DNA of 64,000 nt from Polaribacter sp. IC073 (GTDB lineage Bacteria > Bacteroidota > Bacteroidia > Flavobacteriales > Flavobacteriaceae), in assembly GCF_007997075.1 (NCBI RefSeq), contig NZ_VORS01000002.1, positions 186,001 through 250,000 of the forward strand. The letters are read 5' to 3'. Below the pieces are notes generated by a model. The model saw only the letters and a list, made by a program, of their open reading frames with translations, was not told the origin of the DNA and ran no database searches. Position numbers and translations under genes: made by a program. How positions within the stretch are numbered: the stretch's first letter is position 1; each line of letters starts with the position of its first letter. Shown here piece after piece: positions 19,466 to 28,731 of this stretch.

Positions 19466-20032
19466 ATGGCAACAACATCAGACATTAGAAACGGATTGTG
19501 TATAAAATATAACAACGATATATTTAAAGTTGTAGAGTTTTTACACGTGAAACCAGGAAAAGGACCTGCTTTTGTAAGAACAAAATTAAAAAGCGTTACC
19601 AATGGTAAAGTAATTGATAATACATTTCCTGCCGGAAGAAAAATTGATGATGTGAGAGTAGAAACACATAAGTTTCAGTTTTTGTATCATGATGGTGAAT
19701 TTTATCATTTTATGAATGAAGCAGATTATACTCAAATTCGCTTGTTAGAAGCTGCTTTAGACAATCCTGGATTAATGAAAGAAGGAGAGGTGGTAACAAT
19801 TATTATTAATTCTGAAGATAATATGCCACTTTCTGTAGATTTGCCAGCAAGTGTAATTTTAGAAGTAACACATGCAGAACCTGGTGTTAAAGGAAATACT
19901 GCCACAAATGCAACAAAACCTGCAACTGTAGAAACAGGAGCCTCTGTAAACGTACCTTTGTTTATAAATGAAGGAGATAAAATAAAAGTAGAAACTACAA
20001 AAGGAACGTATCAAGAACGTATTAAGGAATAA
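19466..20032 (+). CDS. efp: Translation elongation factor P
   Basis: 188 residues with the three beta-barrel EF-P layout. The loop that is post-translationally modified reads HVKPGKGPAFVRTKLK, with Lys as the tip residue and no PPGR signature. The C-terminus has the EF-P signature VNVPLFINEGDKIKVETTKGTYQERI. EF-P relieves ribosome stalling at polyproline. It sits between lpxA and a second lpxD-like gene, an arrangement frequent in Flavobacteria. Confidence 0.95.
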   Translation: MATTSDIRNGLCIKYNNDIFKVVEFLHVKPGKGPAFVRTKLKSVTNGKVIDNTFPAGRKIDDVRVETHKFQFLYHDGEFYHFMNEADYTQIRLLEAALDNPGLMKEGEVVTIIINSEDNMPLSVDLPASVILEVTHAEPGVKGNTATNATKPATVETGASVNVPLFINEGDKIKVETTKGTYQERIKE

Positions 20033-20041
20033 AAATAGTTG

Positions 20042-20111
20042 GCAGTAGGCCGTTCAGTAAAACTATCTAACTGAATGCTACCTGCGCAAGACTGAGCACT
20101 GAGCACTGAAC
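20042..20111. repeat. REP-like hairpin with 7-bp tandem repeat
   Basis: Spacer between efp and the second lpxD-like gene. The arms GCAGTAGGC..TTCAGT and ACTGAATGCTACCTGC (20042-20085) pair imperfectly around a short A/T loop. They are followed by a 7-bp tandem array, ACTGAGC ACTGAGC ACTGAAC (20091-20111), running right up to the ATG. Composition is much richer in G+C than the surroundings. Confidence 0.55.
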
Positions 20112-20112
20112 T

Positions 20113-21039
20113 ATGAAATTCAAAAAATCGCAGACATTACAACAAATAGCAAAACTAATAGAGGTGGAATTTATTGGTGATGAAAATTTTGAAATTCTTG
20201 GTATCAATGAAATTCACGTTGTAGAAAAGGGTGATATTGTTTTTGTAGATCATCCGAAGTACTATGACAAAGCATTAAATTCTGCTGCAACTACCATTTT
20301 AATCAATAAAAAAGTCGATTGCCCAGAAGGAAAAGCATTATTAATTTCAGAAGATCCTTTTCGTGATTTCAATAAAATAACAAAACATTTCAATCCGTTT
20401 ATTGCATCTGAAGAAAGTATTTCTAAAAGTGCTGTAATTGGAGAAGGAACTGTTATTCAGCCAAATGTTTTTATTGGAAACAATGTTTCAATTGGTAAAA
20501 ATTGTGTGATTCACCCAAATGTTACTATTTACGATAATGCTGTAATTGGAAACAATGTTACTATTCATGCAAATACTGTTTTAGGCGCAGACGCTTTTTA
20601 TTATAAAAATAGACCGGAAGGATTTGATAAATTAATTTCTGGAGGAAGAGTTGTCATAGAAGACAATGTAGATTTAGGCGCTTCTTGTACAATTGATAAA
20701 GGAGTTACAGGAGATACAAGAGTCGGAGCAGGAACAAAAATTGACAATCAGGTTCATATTGGGCATGATACTCAAATTGGGAAAAAGTGTTTAATAGCTT
20801 CACAAACAGGAATTGCAGGTTGTGTAATTATTGAAGATGAAGTAACTATTTGGGGACAAGTAGGTACAAATAGTGGAATTACAATAGGAAAAGGAGCTAT
20901 TATTCTTGGGCAAACAGGCGTTACAAAATCTGTGGCTGGAGGAAAAAGTTATTTTGGAACTCCGGTTTCAGAATCAAGAGAAAAATTAAAAGAAATGGCA
21001 GAAATAAAACGTTTTTTGAAAGAGAGAAAGAATTCTTAA
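20113..21039 (+). CDS. Second LpxD-like N-acyltransferase
   Basis: 308 residues, shorter than LpxD. It has an LpxD-type N-terminal domain (KKSQTLQQIAKLIEVEFIG) and a long hexapeptide beta helix (VIGEGTVIQPNVFIGNNV). The putative catalytic His lies in QVHIGHDTQIG. It lacks the extended C-terminal helix of the first copy. Two LpxD paralogues around lpxA/efp are common in Flavobacteriaceae; this one may use another acyl chain or another sugar nucleotide. Its spacer from efp is an odd repeat, so it may or may not be co-transcribed. Confidence 0.85.
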   Translation: MKFKKSQTLQQIAKLIEVEFIGDENFEILGINEIHVVEKGDIVFVDHPKYYDKALNSAATTILINKKVDCPEGKALLISEDPFRDFNKITKHFNPFIASEESISKSAVIGEGTVIQPNVFIGNNVSIGKNCVIHPNVTIYDNAVIGNNVTIHANTVLGADAFYYKNRPEGFDKLISGGRVVIEDNVDLGASCTIDKGVTGDTRVGAGTKIDNQVHIGHDTQIGKKCLIASQTGIAGCVIIEDEVTIWGQVGTNSGITIGKGAIILGQTGVTKSVAGGKSYFGTPVSESREKLKEMAEIKRFLKERKNS

Positions 21040-21067
21040 AAAACTTTTTTAGAAACAAGCAATAAAC

Positions 21068-21075
21068 TATTTTTG
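21068..21075 (+). promoter_or_regulatory. Candidate -7 box (TATTTTTG) for sucD
   Basis: TATTTTTG fits TAnnTTTG and lies 25 bp before the ATG at 21101. -33 region has only T-rich sequence. Confidence 0.45.
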
Positions 21076-21100
21076 CGTAACAAAATAAAATATCAAACCA

Positions 21101-21979
21101 ATGAGTGTTTTAGTAAATAAAAATTCAAAAATTATAGTTCAAGGTTTTACAGGTAGTGAAGGTACTTTTCACGCAGGTCAAATGATTGATTATGGAACGA
21201 ATGTTGTTGGAGGGGTAACTCCAGGTAAAGGAGGACAAGAGCATTTAGGAAAACCAGTTTTTAATACAGTTAAAGAATCTGTAGATAAAGTTGGCGCAGA
21301 TACTTCAATTATTTTTGTACCACCAGCTTTTGCAGCAGATGCAATTATGGAAGCTGCAGATGCAGGAATTAAAGTAATTATTTGTATTACGGAAGGAATT
21401 CCTACTGCAGACATGGTAAAAGTGAAAGCTTATATTGATACAAGAGATTGTAGATTAGTTGGTCCTAACTGTCCGGGTGTAATTACGCCAGATGAAGCTA
21501 AAGTTGGTATTATGCCAGGTTTTATCTTCAAAAAAGGGAAAGTAGGTATCGTTTCTAAATCTGGAACTTTAACGTATGAAGCAGCAGACCAAGTTGTAAA
21601 ACAAGGATACGGAATTACAACTGCAATTGGTATTGGTGGAGATCCTATTATTGGAACTACAACAAAAGAAGCTGTAGAATTATTAATGAATGATCCAGAA
21701 ACAGAAGCAATTGTTATGATTGGTGAAATTGGTGGAAATTTAGAAGCTGAAGCTGCACAATGGATTAAGGCTGATGGAAACAGAAAGCCAGTTGTTGGTT
21801 TTATCGCAGGACAAACTGCACCAGCAGGAAGAACAATGGGGCATGCAGGAGCAATTGTTGGTGGAGCTGATGATACAGCACAAGCAAAAATGAAGATTTT
21901 AGCAGAAAATGGAATTCACGTAGTGAGTTCACCAGCTAAAATTGGAGAAATGGTAGCTAAAGTTTTAGGTAAAAAATAA
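21101..21979 (+). CDS. sucD: Succinyl-CoA synthetase alpha subunit
   Basis: 292 residues, matching the family. CoA-binding Rossmann region: [20 protein letters not shown] and GGVTPGKGG. The signature [20 protein letters not shown] follows, then [14 protein letters not shown]. The phosphohistidine is in GHAGAIVGG near the C-terminus. It forms the nucleotide-linked step from succinyl-CoA to succinate in the TCA cycle with the beta subunit; sucC is not in this window, so the subunits are split, as is usual in this group. Confidence 0.95.
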   Translation: MSVLVNKNSKIIVQGFTGSEGTFHAGQMIDYGTNVVGGVTPGKGGQEHLGKPVFNTVKESVDKVGADTSIIFVPPAFAADAIMEAADAGIKVIICITEGIPTADMVKVKAYIDTRDCRLVGPNCPGVITPDEAKVGIMPGFIFKKGKVGIVSKSGTLTYEAADQVVKQGYGITTAIGIGGDPIIGTTTKEAVELLMNDPETEAIVMIGEIGGNLEAEAAQWIKADGNRKPVVGFIAGQTAPAGRTMGHAGAIVGGADDTAQAKMKILAENGIHVVSSPAKIGEMVAKVLGKK

Positions 21980-22057
21980 AACAGTGTTATTTATTTATAA
22001 TGAGGTAATCTTTTTATAAAATTGATTTTCTGTTATAAAAACAATGACAATAATATA

Positions 22058-22088
22058 AAATTCCCGTGAAAACGGGAATTTCTTTTTT
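22058..22088 (+). terminator. Rho-independent terminator after sucD
   Basis: Stem AAATTCCCGT / ACGGGAATTT with a GAAA tetraloop, followed by CTTTTTT. Confidence 0.85.
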
Positions 22089-22095
22089 ATATTTG
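22088..22095 (+). promoter_or_regulatory. Candidate -7 box (TATATTTG) for fabG
   Basis: TATATTTG fits TAnnTTTG. It begins at the end of the sucD terminator and lies 22 bp before the ATG at 22118. Confidence 0.5.
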
Positions 22096-22117
22096 AATAT
22101 CAACTAAATACTACAAT

Positions 22118-22864
22118 ATGAAATTATTAGAAAATAAATCGGCAATAATTACTGGAGCAACAAGAGGAATCGGACGTGAAATTGCGTTAGAATTTGCAAG
22201 ACAAGGCGCAAATGTTGCTTTCACCTATAGTTCTTCTGTAGATGCAGCAAATGTATTAGAAGAGGAATTAAAATCTTACGGAGTTTCTGCAAAAGGATAC
22301 CAATCGAACGCAGCAAATTTTGATGCCGCACAAGAGTTAGCAAAAGAAGTTCACAAAGAATTCGGTGCTATCGATATTTTAGTAAATAATGCAGGAATTA
22401 CAAAAGACAACTTGTTAATGCGTATTTCTGAAGATGATTTTGATAAAGTTATAGAAGTAAATTTAAAATCTGTTTTTAACTTAACAAAAGCAGTAATTAG
22501 ACCAATGATGAAGCAGCGTTCTGGTTCTATTATTAATATGAGTTCTGTTGTTGGATTGAAAGGAAATGCTGGTCAATCTAATTATGCAGCATCAAAAGCA
22601 GGTATTGTTGGTTTTTCTAAATCTGTAGCTTTAGAGTTAGGTTCTAGAAATATTAGAAGTAATGTAATTGCTCCTGGTTTTATAGAAACAGAAATGACAG
22701 CAAAATTAGATGAAGCAACAGTTCAATCTTGGCGAGATGGTATTCCTTTAAAAAGAGGAGGACAGCCAATTGATATTGCAAATGCTTGTGTATTTTTAGC
22801 TTCAGACATGTCTGCTTACATTACAGGACAAACATTATCTGTAGATGGTGGAATGTTGACTTAA
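22118..22864 (+). CDS. fabG: 3-oxoacyl-[ACP] reductase FabG
   Basis: 248 residues, a classical short-chain dehydrogenase. Cofactor motif TGATRGIGREIA, structural NNAG in LVNNAGITKDN, and catalytic Ser/Tyr/Lys in INMSSVVGLKGNAGQSN followed by YAASKAG. PGFIETEMT and YITGQTLSVDGGM complete the FabG pattern. It reduces 3-ketoacyl-ACP with NADPH in fatty acid synthesis. It stands as a single transcription unit between two good terminators. Confidence 0.93.
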   Translation: MKLLENKSAIITGATRGIGREIALEFARQGANVAFTYSSSVDAANVLEEELKSYGVSAKGYQSNAANFDAAQELAKEVHKEFGAIDILVNNAGITKDNLLMRISEDDFDKVIEVNLKSVFNLTKAVIRPMMKQRSGSIINMSSVVGLKGNAGQSNYAASKAGIVGFSKSVALELGSRNIRSNVIAPGFIETEMTAKLDEATVQSWRDGIPLKRGGQPIDIANACVFLASDMSAYITGQTLSVDGGMLT

Positions 22865-22887
22865 AAAATAAAAGTTATAAAATTTAT

Positions 22888-22927
22888 AAAACCTGTAACA
22901 ATTTAACGTTACAGGTTTTCTTTTTTT
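22888..22927 (+). terminator. Rho-independent terminator after fabG
   Basis: Stem AAAACCTGTAAC / GTTACAGGTTTT with an 8-base loop, followed by CTTTTTTT. Confidence 0.88.
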
Positions 22928-22964
22928 AGATAGTTCTTTATATCTTTCACACAAATAAAAATAA

Positions 22965-24992
22965 TTGCAAACAATAACTATTTTATACATCATATTAGCA
23001 CTTTTCATAAGTATTGCTATTTCCTATTTTCAATATTTTTATAAGGCGAAAAGTAAAGCTAAAATACATATTTTACTTTTTAGTCTAAAAACGTTTTCTT
23101 TATTTTTATTAATACTTCTATTGGTAAATCCGAAGATAAAAACGACGAAATTAGAAAATACAAAGCCAACTTTATCTATTCTGGTAGATAATTCTAGCTC
23201 AATTTCATTTTTTAAAGAAGAGAAAAATGTTGAAGAATTCATAAGTAAGATAAATAAAAATAGTTATTTATCTGATAAGTTTACGATTGAAAAATTTAAT
23301 TTTAGTGCAGATTTGAATATTTCTGACAGTATCTCTTTCACTGGAAATGCGACAAATATTTACACAGCAATTACAGCCATAAATAAATTGAACAAGAGTA
23401 AGAATGCGCCAATTTTATTATTAACAGACGGTAACCAGACCATTGGTAATGATTATGAGTTTATCAACTCTAAACAAACAATTTATCCGGTAGTTTTTGG
23501 AGATACTACAAAATACAAGGATTTAAAAGTAAGTCAAGTAAACGTAAATAAGTACAGTTATATTAAAAATAAATTTCCTGTAGAAGTTATTTTAAATTAC
23601 GATGGAAATGAAACTGTTCAAACGAAGTTTTCAATTTTTAGTAACGGAAAAACGGTGTTTTCTAAAAAGATACAATTCTCGAAAGAGGAAAACTCTCAAA
23701 TAATTACTACAAATTTAACTTCAACAAAAGAAGGTGTTAATTACTACACAGCTTCTATTGAGAAAATAAAAGACGAGAGAAACATCAAAAATAATAGTAA
23801 GAATTTTTCTGTAGAAGTAATTGATGAACAAACAAAAGTGTTACTCCTTACGGCTGTTTTACACCCCGATATCGGTGCATTAAAAAAAGCAATAGAAAGT
23901 AATAAACAACGTTCTGTTGATGTTTTTATGATTGATAAATTTAATAATAAATTATCTGATTATCAGTTAATTATATTATATCAACCAAACAATTTATTCA
24001 AGACTGTTTTGAGTGAGATAAAACAAGCAAACTCTAACCTCTTATTCGTTTCTGGTGCAAATACAGATTGGGATCTCATTAACAAACAACAATTAAGTTT
24101 TTCTAAAAAAAGCATCAATCAGACAGAAAATTATGGGGCAATCTACAATGCTTCTTTCTTAACCTTTTTACAGAAAGATATTGGTTTCAATCAGTTTTCG
24201 CCTTTAAAGGACACGTTCGGGGAAATTATTTTTTCTAGAGACCATCAAGATTTATTACTTCAAAATATAAATGGACTGCAAACACAGCAACCTTTAATTT
24301 CTGTTTTAGAACAAAATAATCAGAAAATAGGGATGATTTTTGGAGAAGGAATCTGGAAATGGAGAGCTTCTAGTTATTTAAATGCGAATTCATTTCAAGA
24401 TTTTGATCAGTTTATAGGGAATTTGGTACAGTATCTTTCTTCAACGAAACAAAGAAACCGTTTAGAAGTAAACTCAGAAAATTTATATCCTGCCAATGCT
24501 GCTATTAAGATCTCTGCTTTTTATACAGATAAGAATTATCAGTTTGATGCAAGAGCTTCTTTAGAAATTACCATTACTAATAAAGACACAAAAGAGATTA
24601 CAAAACTACCTTTATCGTTAATAAACAACGCATATCAAATAGCCATAGAAAACCTTTCTTCTGGTGAATATGGCTTTAAAGTGGATGTTTTGGGACAGAG
24701 TATTGCTGAATACGGTAGTTTTAAAATAACTTCTTATCAGGTTGAAGAACAATTTACACATGCAAACGTAGCAAAGTTAACAAAATTAGCGGCAAAAACA
24801 GAAGGTGTTTTATTTTACAGGAATGATTCAGAAAAAATAATTGAAACATTACTTCAAAATAAAGCCTATTACACAGTTCAAAAACCAACAATTAAAGAGC
24901 AAAATTTAATTGACTGGAAATGGGGCTTATTTTTTGTAATCTCTTTATTTACTGCAGAATGGTTTATTAGAAAATATTATGGTAAAATCTAA
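22965..24992 (+). CDS. VWA-like membrane protein
   Basis: 675 residues starting at TTG (no ATG fits before the first membrane segment). Two N-terminal membrane segments (about residues 5-20 and 36-56) and one near the C-terminus (about 652-668) frame a large extracytoplasmic region. Residues around 72-80 read SILVDNSSSI, a MIDAS-like DxSxS motif, and LLLTDGNQT follows, so this is a von Willebrand factor A fold. The layout matches the BatA-like/DUF58-associated membrane proteins of Bacteroidetes, but no MoxR ATPase or DUF58 gene is adjacent. A role in envelope integrity is only a guess. Confidence 0.7.
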   Translation: MQTITILYIILALFISIAISYFQYFYKAKSKAKIHILLFSLKTFSLFLLILLLVNPKIKTTKLENTKPTLSILVDNSSSISFFKEEKNVEEFISKINKNSYLSDKFTIEKFNFSADLNISDSISFTGNATNIYTAITAINKLNKSKNAPILLLTDGNQTIGNDYEFINSKQTIYPVVFGDTTKYKDLKVSQVNVNKYSYIKNKFPVEVILNYDGNETVQTKFSIFSNGKTVFSKKIQFSKEENSQIITTNLTSTKEGVNYYTASIEKIKDERNIKNNSKNFSVEVIDEQTKVLLLTAVLHPDIGALKKAIESNKQRSVDVFMIDKFNNKLSDYQLIILYQPNNLFKTVLSEIKQANSNLLFVSGANTDWDLINKQQLSFSKKSINQTENYGAIYNASFLTFLQKDIGFNQFSPLKDTFGEIIFSRDHQDLLLQNINGLQTQQPLISVLEQNNQKIGMIFGEGIWKWRASSYLNANSFQDFDQFIGNLVQYLSSTKQRNRLEVNSENLYPANAAIKISAFYTDKNYQFDARASLEITITNKDTKEITKLPLSLINNAYQIAIENLSSGEYGFKVDVLGQSIAEYGSFKITSYQVEEQFTHANVAKLTKLAAKTEGVLFYRNDSEKIIETLLQNKAYYTVQKPTIKEQNLIDWKWGLFFVISLFTAEWFIRKYYGKI

Positions 24993-25043
24993 TGATATCA
25001 TCTGTTTTTAGTGAAACCTTCTTTTTAATATTATACATATTCA

Positions 25044-25074
25044 TTGCGTTTCCTAAAGATATATTGTAAATTTG
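25044..25074 (+). promoter_or_regulatory. Bacteroidetes-type promoter for the SPFH gene
   Basis: TTG at 25044-25046, a 20-bp spacer, and TAAATTTG at 25067-25074. Both elements match the Bacteroidetes -33/-7 consensus. The ATG is 22 bp downstream. Confidence 0.65.
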
Positions 25075-25096
25075 AATGAATTTAAAATAAATACAA

Positions 25097-25927
25097 ATGG
25101 CAAACAATCAAATGGATATTAAGTTTCCAAAAGGTGGAATTTTTTTTATAATTTTAGCAGTAGCTGCATTAATTCTATTCTCTAAATCTACGGTTACTAT
25201 TGGTCCTGGTGAAGGAGGTGTTCTCTTTGAAACTTTAGGGAGTGGTATTAATACAGAAAAAACATATGGAGAAGGTTTTCATATTGTTGCTCCTTGGAAC
25301 AGAATGATTGTAAGAAAAGTACGTCAGCAATCTATTTCAGATGAAATGAATGTACTTTCTGTTAACGGATTAGAGGTTAAAGTAAATGGAACAATTTGGT
25401 ATGAACCAGAATTTGAGAATTTAGGTTTTTTAATTAAAACAAAAGGAGAAGATTACGAACGTGAATTGCTAGATCCTGCTATTAATGCTGCAGCAAGAAG
25501 TGTTGTTGGTCGTTACACTCCAGAACAACTTTATTCTAGTAAAAGAGATGTTATTGAACAGGAGATTTTAGATGAAATTCAAATAGTATTAAAAGAACAA
25601 TACTTATTAGTGAAAAGAGTTTTGGTAGAAGATGTAAAATTACCAAGTACTATTAGAATTGCTATTGAAACAAAATTAAAACAAGAGCAAGAATCTTTAG
25701 AGTATGAGTTTAGAATTTCTAAAGCTAAAAAAGAGGCTGAAAGACAAAGAATTGATGCAGAAGGTAAAGCAATAGCAAATAAAATTTTGAGTGCTTCTTT
25801 AACTGATAAAATTTTACAAGAAAAAGGAATTGATGCAACTTTAGAATTATCTAAATCACCTAATAGTAAGGTAGTTGTAATTGGTTCTGGAAAATCTGGA
25901 ATGCCAATTATTTTAGGAAACCAATAA
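25097..25927 (+). CDS. Prohibitin / SPFH-domain membrane protein
   Basis: 276 residues. One N-terminal membrane segment (GIFFIILAVAALILFSKS) leads to a prohibitin-type SPFH domain: VTIGPGEGGVLFETLG, YGEGFHIVAPWNRMIV, and INAAARSVVGRYTPEQLYSSKRD. A charged coiled coil follows (KLKQEQESLEYEFRISKAKKE region). Family members form ring-like membrane assemblies and often modulate FtsH-type proteases. It stands alone with its own promoter and terminator. Confidence 0.88.
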   Translation: MANNQMDIKFPKGGIFFIILAVAALILFSKSTVTIGPGEGGVLFETLGSGINTEKTYGEGFHIVAPWNRMIVRKVRQQSISDEMNVLSVNGLEVKVNGTIWYEPEFENLGFLIKTKGEDYERELLDPAINAAARSVVGRYTPEQLYSSKRDVIEQEILDEIQIVLKEQYLLVKRVLVEDVKLPSTIRIAIETKLKQEQESLEYEFRISKAKKEAERQRIDAEGKAIANKILSASLTDKILQEKGIDATLELSKSPNSKVVVIGSGKSGMPIILGNQ

Positions 25928-25950
25928 GAAACAATAATTTTTTAATTAAG

Positions 25951-25979
25951 AAAATCTAGCATCTGCTAGATTTTTTTTT
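25951..25979 (+). terminator. Rho-independent terminator after the SPFH gene
   Basis: Near-perfect stem AAAATCTAGCA / TGCTAGATTTT with a TC loop and a run of T. The rest of the 342-bp gap to 26269 shows no gene that I can support. Confidence 0.85.
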
Positions 25980-26269
25980 GTTTAATAAAGTTTTAAGTGA
26001 AGTTGCTAAAGTTGTGTTAAACAGTTTAATAAAGGTAACTGTATTCTTATGGCTGTTATAAAGAGTAAAGAAAACACTTATTTACAGCAATACAAACTTT
26101 AGAGAAAGAGACTAAAAAGTAACCGTAGTTCAATTTAAAAGAAGAACTTGGAATGCGAGAGAAAATACAACTATAAATACATAACCACTGTATTTTAGTT
26201 ATTCGTTAGTTTTTAATAGTTGATTAACGTCAGATACATCGTGTTTCTGACCTTAATCAATTTTGATGT

Positions 26270-27073
26270 TTAATTCTTTTCAGGAATTTTATTACGCTCT
26301 ATTTTACCGTTCTTTAGAGCTTTGTAGTTCTCGTAACAATCTAAAACAGCTTCGATCATTTGTAAGTCAGATGCTTTTTTAATAAAATAATCTGAATAGT
26401 TGCAGTCTGTTAGTAATTCAGAAAGCTCTTGTCTATCCATTTCTAGATACTCCATCATCACTTCTCTGTCAAACTTACCCGCAAGCATTTTTCGTAAATC
26501 GTCTTCATTTTTTAATTTTTGTAGTTTTTTTAACTGCTTGGGTTTATTTCCGAAAAGATTATATAAGAAGTCTACTGGCTGAAATAATGCAGCAATAGGA
26601 GAGGAGAAATTTGTTCCTTTAGGTTTACCCACCTCGTAGGTTTGAGGTAAGCCATTGATATGTATTCTGGTAAAACGATCTTTAGGAACTTGTTTTACAT
26701 CAATTTCTAAGACACCTATTAATTCGGTAGATCTTATAACAACTTCTCTAATTTCTTCTGGCTTTTCATATAAGGAAATTTCTAATTCGTTTCCTTTTAA
26801 TAAATCATTTGTAATTTTTAATTTAATCGAAGAATATCCCAAGTAAGAAACTAAGATTGTATCATTTACTCTTGTAACAAGCTCAAAAAAACCTTTATCA
26901 TTGGTAATGGTTCCTGTAACGGAATTTAAGTTCAATACATGCGCGGCGCTTAAAACACTCTTATTTTCTGCGTGTATAATTTGCCCTTTTAAAATTTTAG
27001 TACGTAATGTATCAATCTGAGAAAATGTGCTTAAGGAGGCAAATAAGCACAAAATAATTATTAATTTTTGCAT
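26270..27073 (-). CDS. Secreted carboxypeptidase-regulatory-like domain protein
   Basis: 267 residues. A signal peptide (LIIILCLFASLSTFS, cleavage near residue 19) is followed by a CarboxypepD_reg-like domain (residues 28-110): LKGQIIHAENKSVLSAAHVLNL, GTITNDKGFFEL and DTILVSYLGYSSIKL. This prealbumin-like domain is common on Bacteroidetes outer-membrane-associated proteins. The C-terminal half (about 130-260) is helical and charged, with no motif I know. It is likely periplasmic or surface-linked. It is the last chromosomal gene before the integrated element. Confidence 0.8.
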   Translation of the reverse strand: MQKLIIILCLFASLSTFSQIDTLRTKILKGQIIHAENKSVLSAAHVLNLNSVTGTITNDKGFFELVTRVNDTILVSYLGYSSIKLKITNDLLKGNELEISLYEKPEEIREVVIRSTELIGVLEIDVKQVPKDRFTRIHINGLPQTYEVGKPKGTNFSSPIAALFQPVDFLYNLFGNKPKQLKKLQKLKNEDDLRKMLAGKFDREVMMEYLEMDRQELSELLTDCNYSDYFIKKASDLQMIEAVLDCYENYKALKNGKIERNKIPEKN

Positions 27074-27200
27074 GTTGCAAAATTAATGATAATCCGTTAT
27101 AATTTGGTTAATTATTTGTGAAAGAAGTTAAAAACATCACAATTATTTTTACATGTTCTTATGAAATACATTAAAATACTGTAGTTTAATGTATTGGGTG

Positions 27201-27231
27201 TTTAAAAGTGCGCAAGAGAAGAGTCGAACTT
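27201..27231. repeat. Left attachment-site repeat (attL candidate)
   Basis: TTTAAAAGTGCGCAAGAGAA followed by GAGTCGAACTT. It differs from the right-hand copy at two positions, both inside the part matching a tRNA T-arm and acceptor stem. The flank to its left (ACTGTAG.. and GTATT) also resembles the flank of the right copy. Confidence 0.65.
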
Positions 27232-27349
27232 TTAATTTTGATTAATCTTAATTTATTTATAATGTCAATGAATATAAGGTTTTTTAATAACATTTGTTAA
27301 TGTGTTAACTTTTATTAATTCAGTTAAATTCTAAAATATTAATCAATAT

Positions 27350-27369
27350 AGGGGTAAAAATGGGGGTAA
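27350..27369 (+). repeat. G-rich element-end motif, left copy (integrase arm-site candidate)
   Basis: AGGGGTNNNNNTGGGGGTAA, here with AAAAA in the middle. The same pattern recurs in the same orientation at 36512-36531 near the other end. It lies 5 bp upstream of the integrase -7 box, so binding here could both build the recombination complex and repress the gene. Confidence 0.5.
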
Positions 27370-27374
27370 TTTGT

Positions 27375-27382
27375 TATATTTG
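27375..27382 (+). promoter_or_regulatory. Candidate -7 box (TATATTTG) for the integrase
   Basis: TATATTTG fits TAnnTTTG, 20 bp before the ATG at 27403. The G-rich motif covers the place of the -33 element. Confidence 0.5.
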
Positions 27383-27402
27383 ATAAAAAATATATTATAC
27401 TA

Positions 27403-28701
27403 ATGGCTTCAATAAGTTATAGATTAAAAACTGATAGTGAGTGGAATAGTATCTATTTAAGATTTAAACAAGGTAATAGTTTTGATTATGAAATAAAAAC
27501 AGATTTAAAAGCCCCTAAAAACAGGTGGAGCAAACCAAAACAAGAAATACTATCAACAACAAAGTTAAGTGCGGTAAAAGTAAATCTAAAGCTTAAAGAA
27601 CTTAAAAATCATATAATAAAAGAGTATGAAGATTCTAAAACAGATGGTACAATAATAAGTACTAAATGGTTAAAAGAAAAGATAGCATCTTTTTTAAATA
27701 CTAAAACTAATAATGCTGTTATTGATGATAAAATATTTTTTGTAAATTTTATAGATTCTTACATTAAAAAATCAAATACAAGAAAAACTAAAAAAAATAC
27801 ACCTGTTGCAAAAAGAACGATACAACATTATGAAACCACTAAAAGAAAAGTACAGTCGTTAGAAAATAAAATTAATAAACGATTGAAAATTATAGATATA
27901 GATTTAGATTTTCATTCTGCTTTTTTAAATCATTTAAGAGAAGAGCAACACCTAAAGGATAGCACTATTGGTGGTTATATAGACGATATACGTGCGTTTT
28001 GTAGAAATGCCGACAATACAGATATTAAGGTCTCAAATGACTATAAATTAAGCGAATTCTTTTCACCAAGTTATGAGACTAATGATATTTATTTAACAAC
28101 AAAAGAAATTAACAAGATTTACGAAACTCATATCGAAAATGAAAAGTTGAGTAATGCAAAAGATTGGTTAATTATTGGTTTATATACTGGTTTAAGAGTT
28201 TCTGATTTACTCAAACTAACAAAAAAAGATAGAGACGAAGAGTTTATTTATAAGAAAACTCTTAAAACAAAATTTCCTGTTATTATTCCGATACATAAGC
28301 ACGTAAAAGAGATTTTAAATAAAAGAAATAATAACTTTCCTAAAAGAATAAGTGACCAAAAACTTAACGATTATATAAAAATAGTTTGTGAATTGGCTGG
28401 TATTACTGAAATAGTGGAGGGTGCAAAAATGTGTCCAAAGGAAATAGAAGAAAATGGAAAAAAGAAAATAATACATAGAAAAAAAGATGGTAAATTTCCG
28501 AAATTCGAGTTAGTTACAAGTCATACTTGTAGAAGGTCTTTTGCTTCAAATTTATATGGAAAGTTAGATACTTTGACAATAATGAATATTACAGGACACA
28601 AAACCGAATCTCAATTTTTGGATTATATAAAAATAACTCCTAAAGAATATGCTAATAAATTAAAAAGCTATTGGGAAAATCATAAAGATTTGTTTGAGTA
28701 A
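27403..28701 (+). CDS. Tyrosine site-specific integrase
   Basis: 432 residues. An N-terminal arm-binding region (residues 1-100) and a SAM-like core-binding domain (about 105-215; YETTKRKVQSLENKINKRLK) precede the catalytic domain. Catalytic Arg I is in GLYTGLRVSDLLKLT, the HxxR box is SHTCRRSFASNLY, the following His is in ITGHKTES, and the nucleophilic Tyr is in FLDYIKIT. It is the phage_int_SAM_5-type integrase found in Bacteroidetes islands. It lies 170 bp inside the left repeat and is divergent in position from the rest of the cargo, which runs on the minus strand. Confidence 0.93.
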   Translation: MASISYRLKTDSEWNSIYLRFKQGNSFDYEIKTDLKAPKNRWSKPKQEILSTTKLSAVKVNLKLKELKNHIIKEYEDSKTDGTIISTKWLKEKIASFLNTKTNNAVIDDKIFFVNFIDSYIKKSNTRKTKKNTPVAKRTIQHYETTKRKVQSLENKINKRLKIIDIDLDFHSAFLNHLREEQHLKDSTIGGYIDDIRAFCRNADNTDIKVSNDYKLSEFFSPSYETNDIYLTTKEINKIYETHIENEKLSNAKDWLIIGLYTGLRVSDLLKLTKKDRDEEFIYKKTLKTKFPVIIPIHKHVKEILNKRNNNFPKRISDQKLNDYIKIVCELAGITEIVEGAKMCPKEIEENGKKKIIHRKKDGKFPKFELVTSHTCRRSFASNLYGKLDTLTIMNITGHKTESQFLDYIKITPKEYANKLKSYWENHKDLFE

Positions 28702-28731
28702 TCTTTTGTTTTTAAATTAAAACAGTGTTCT

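Noticed and set aside
20042..20111. CRISPR array
   Set aside because: The tandem unit is 7 bp with no spacers and no cas genes anywhere in the window.
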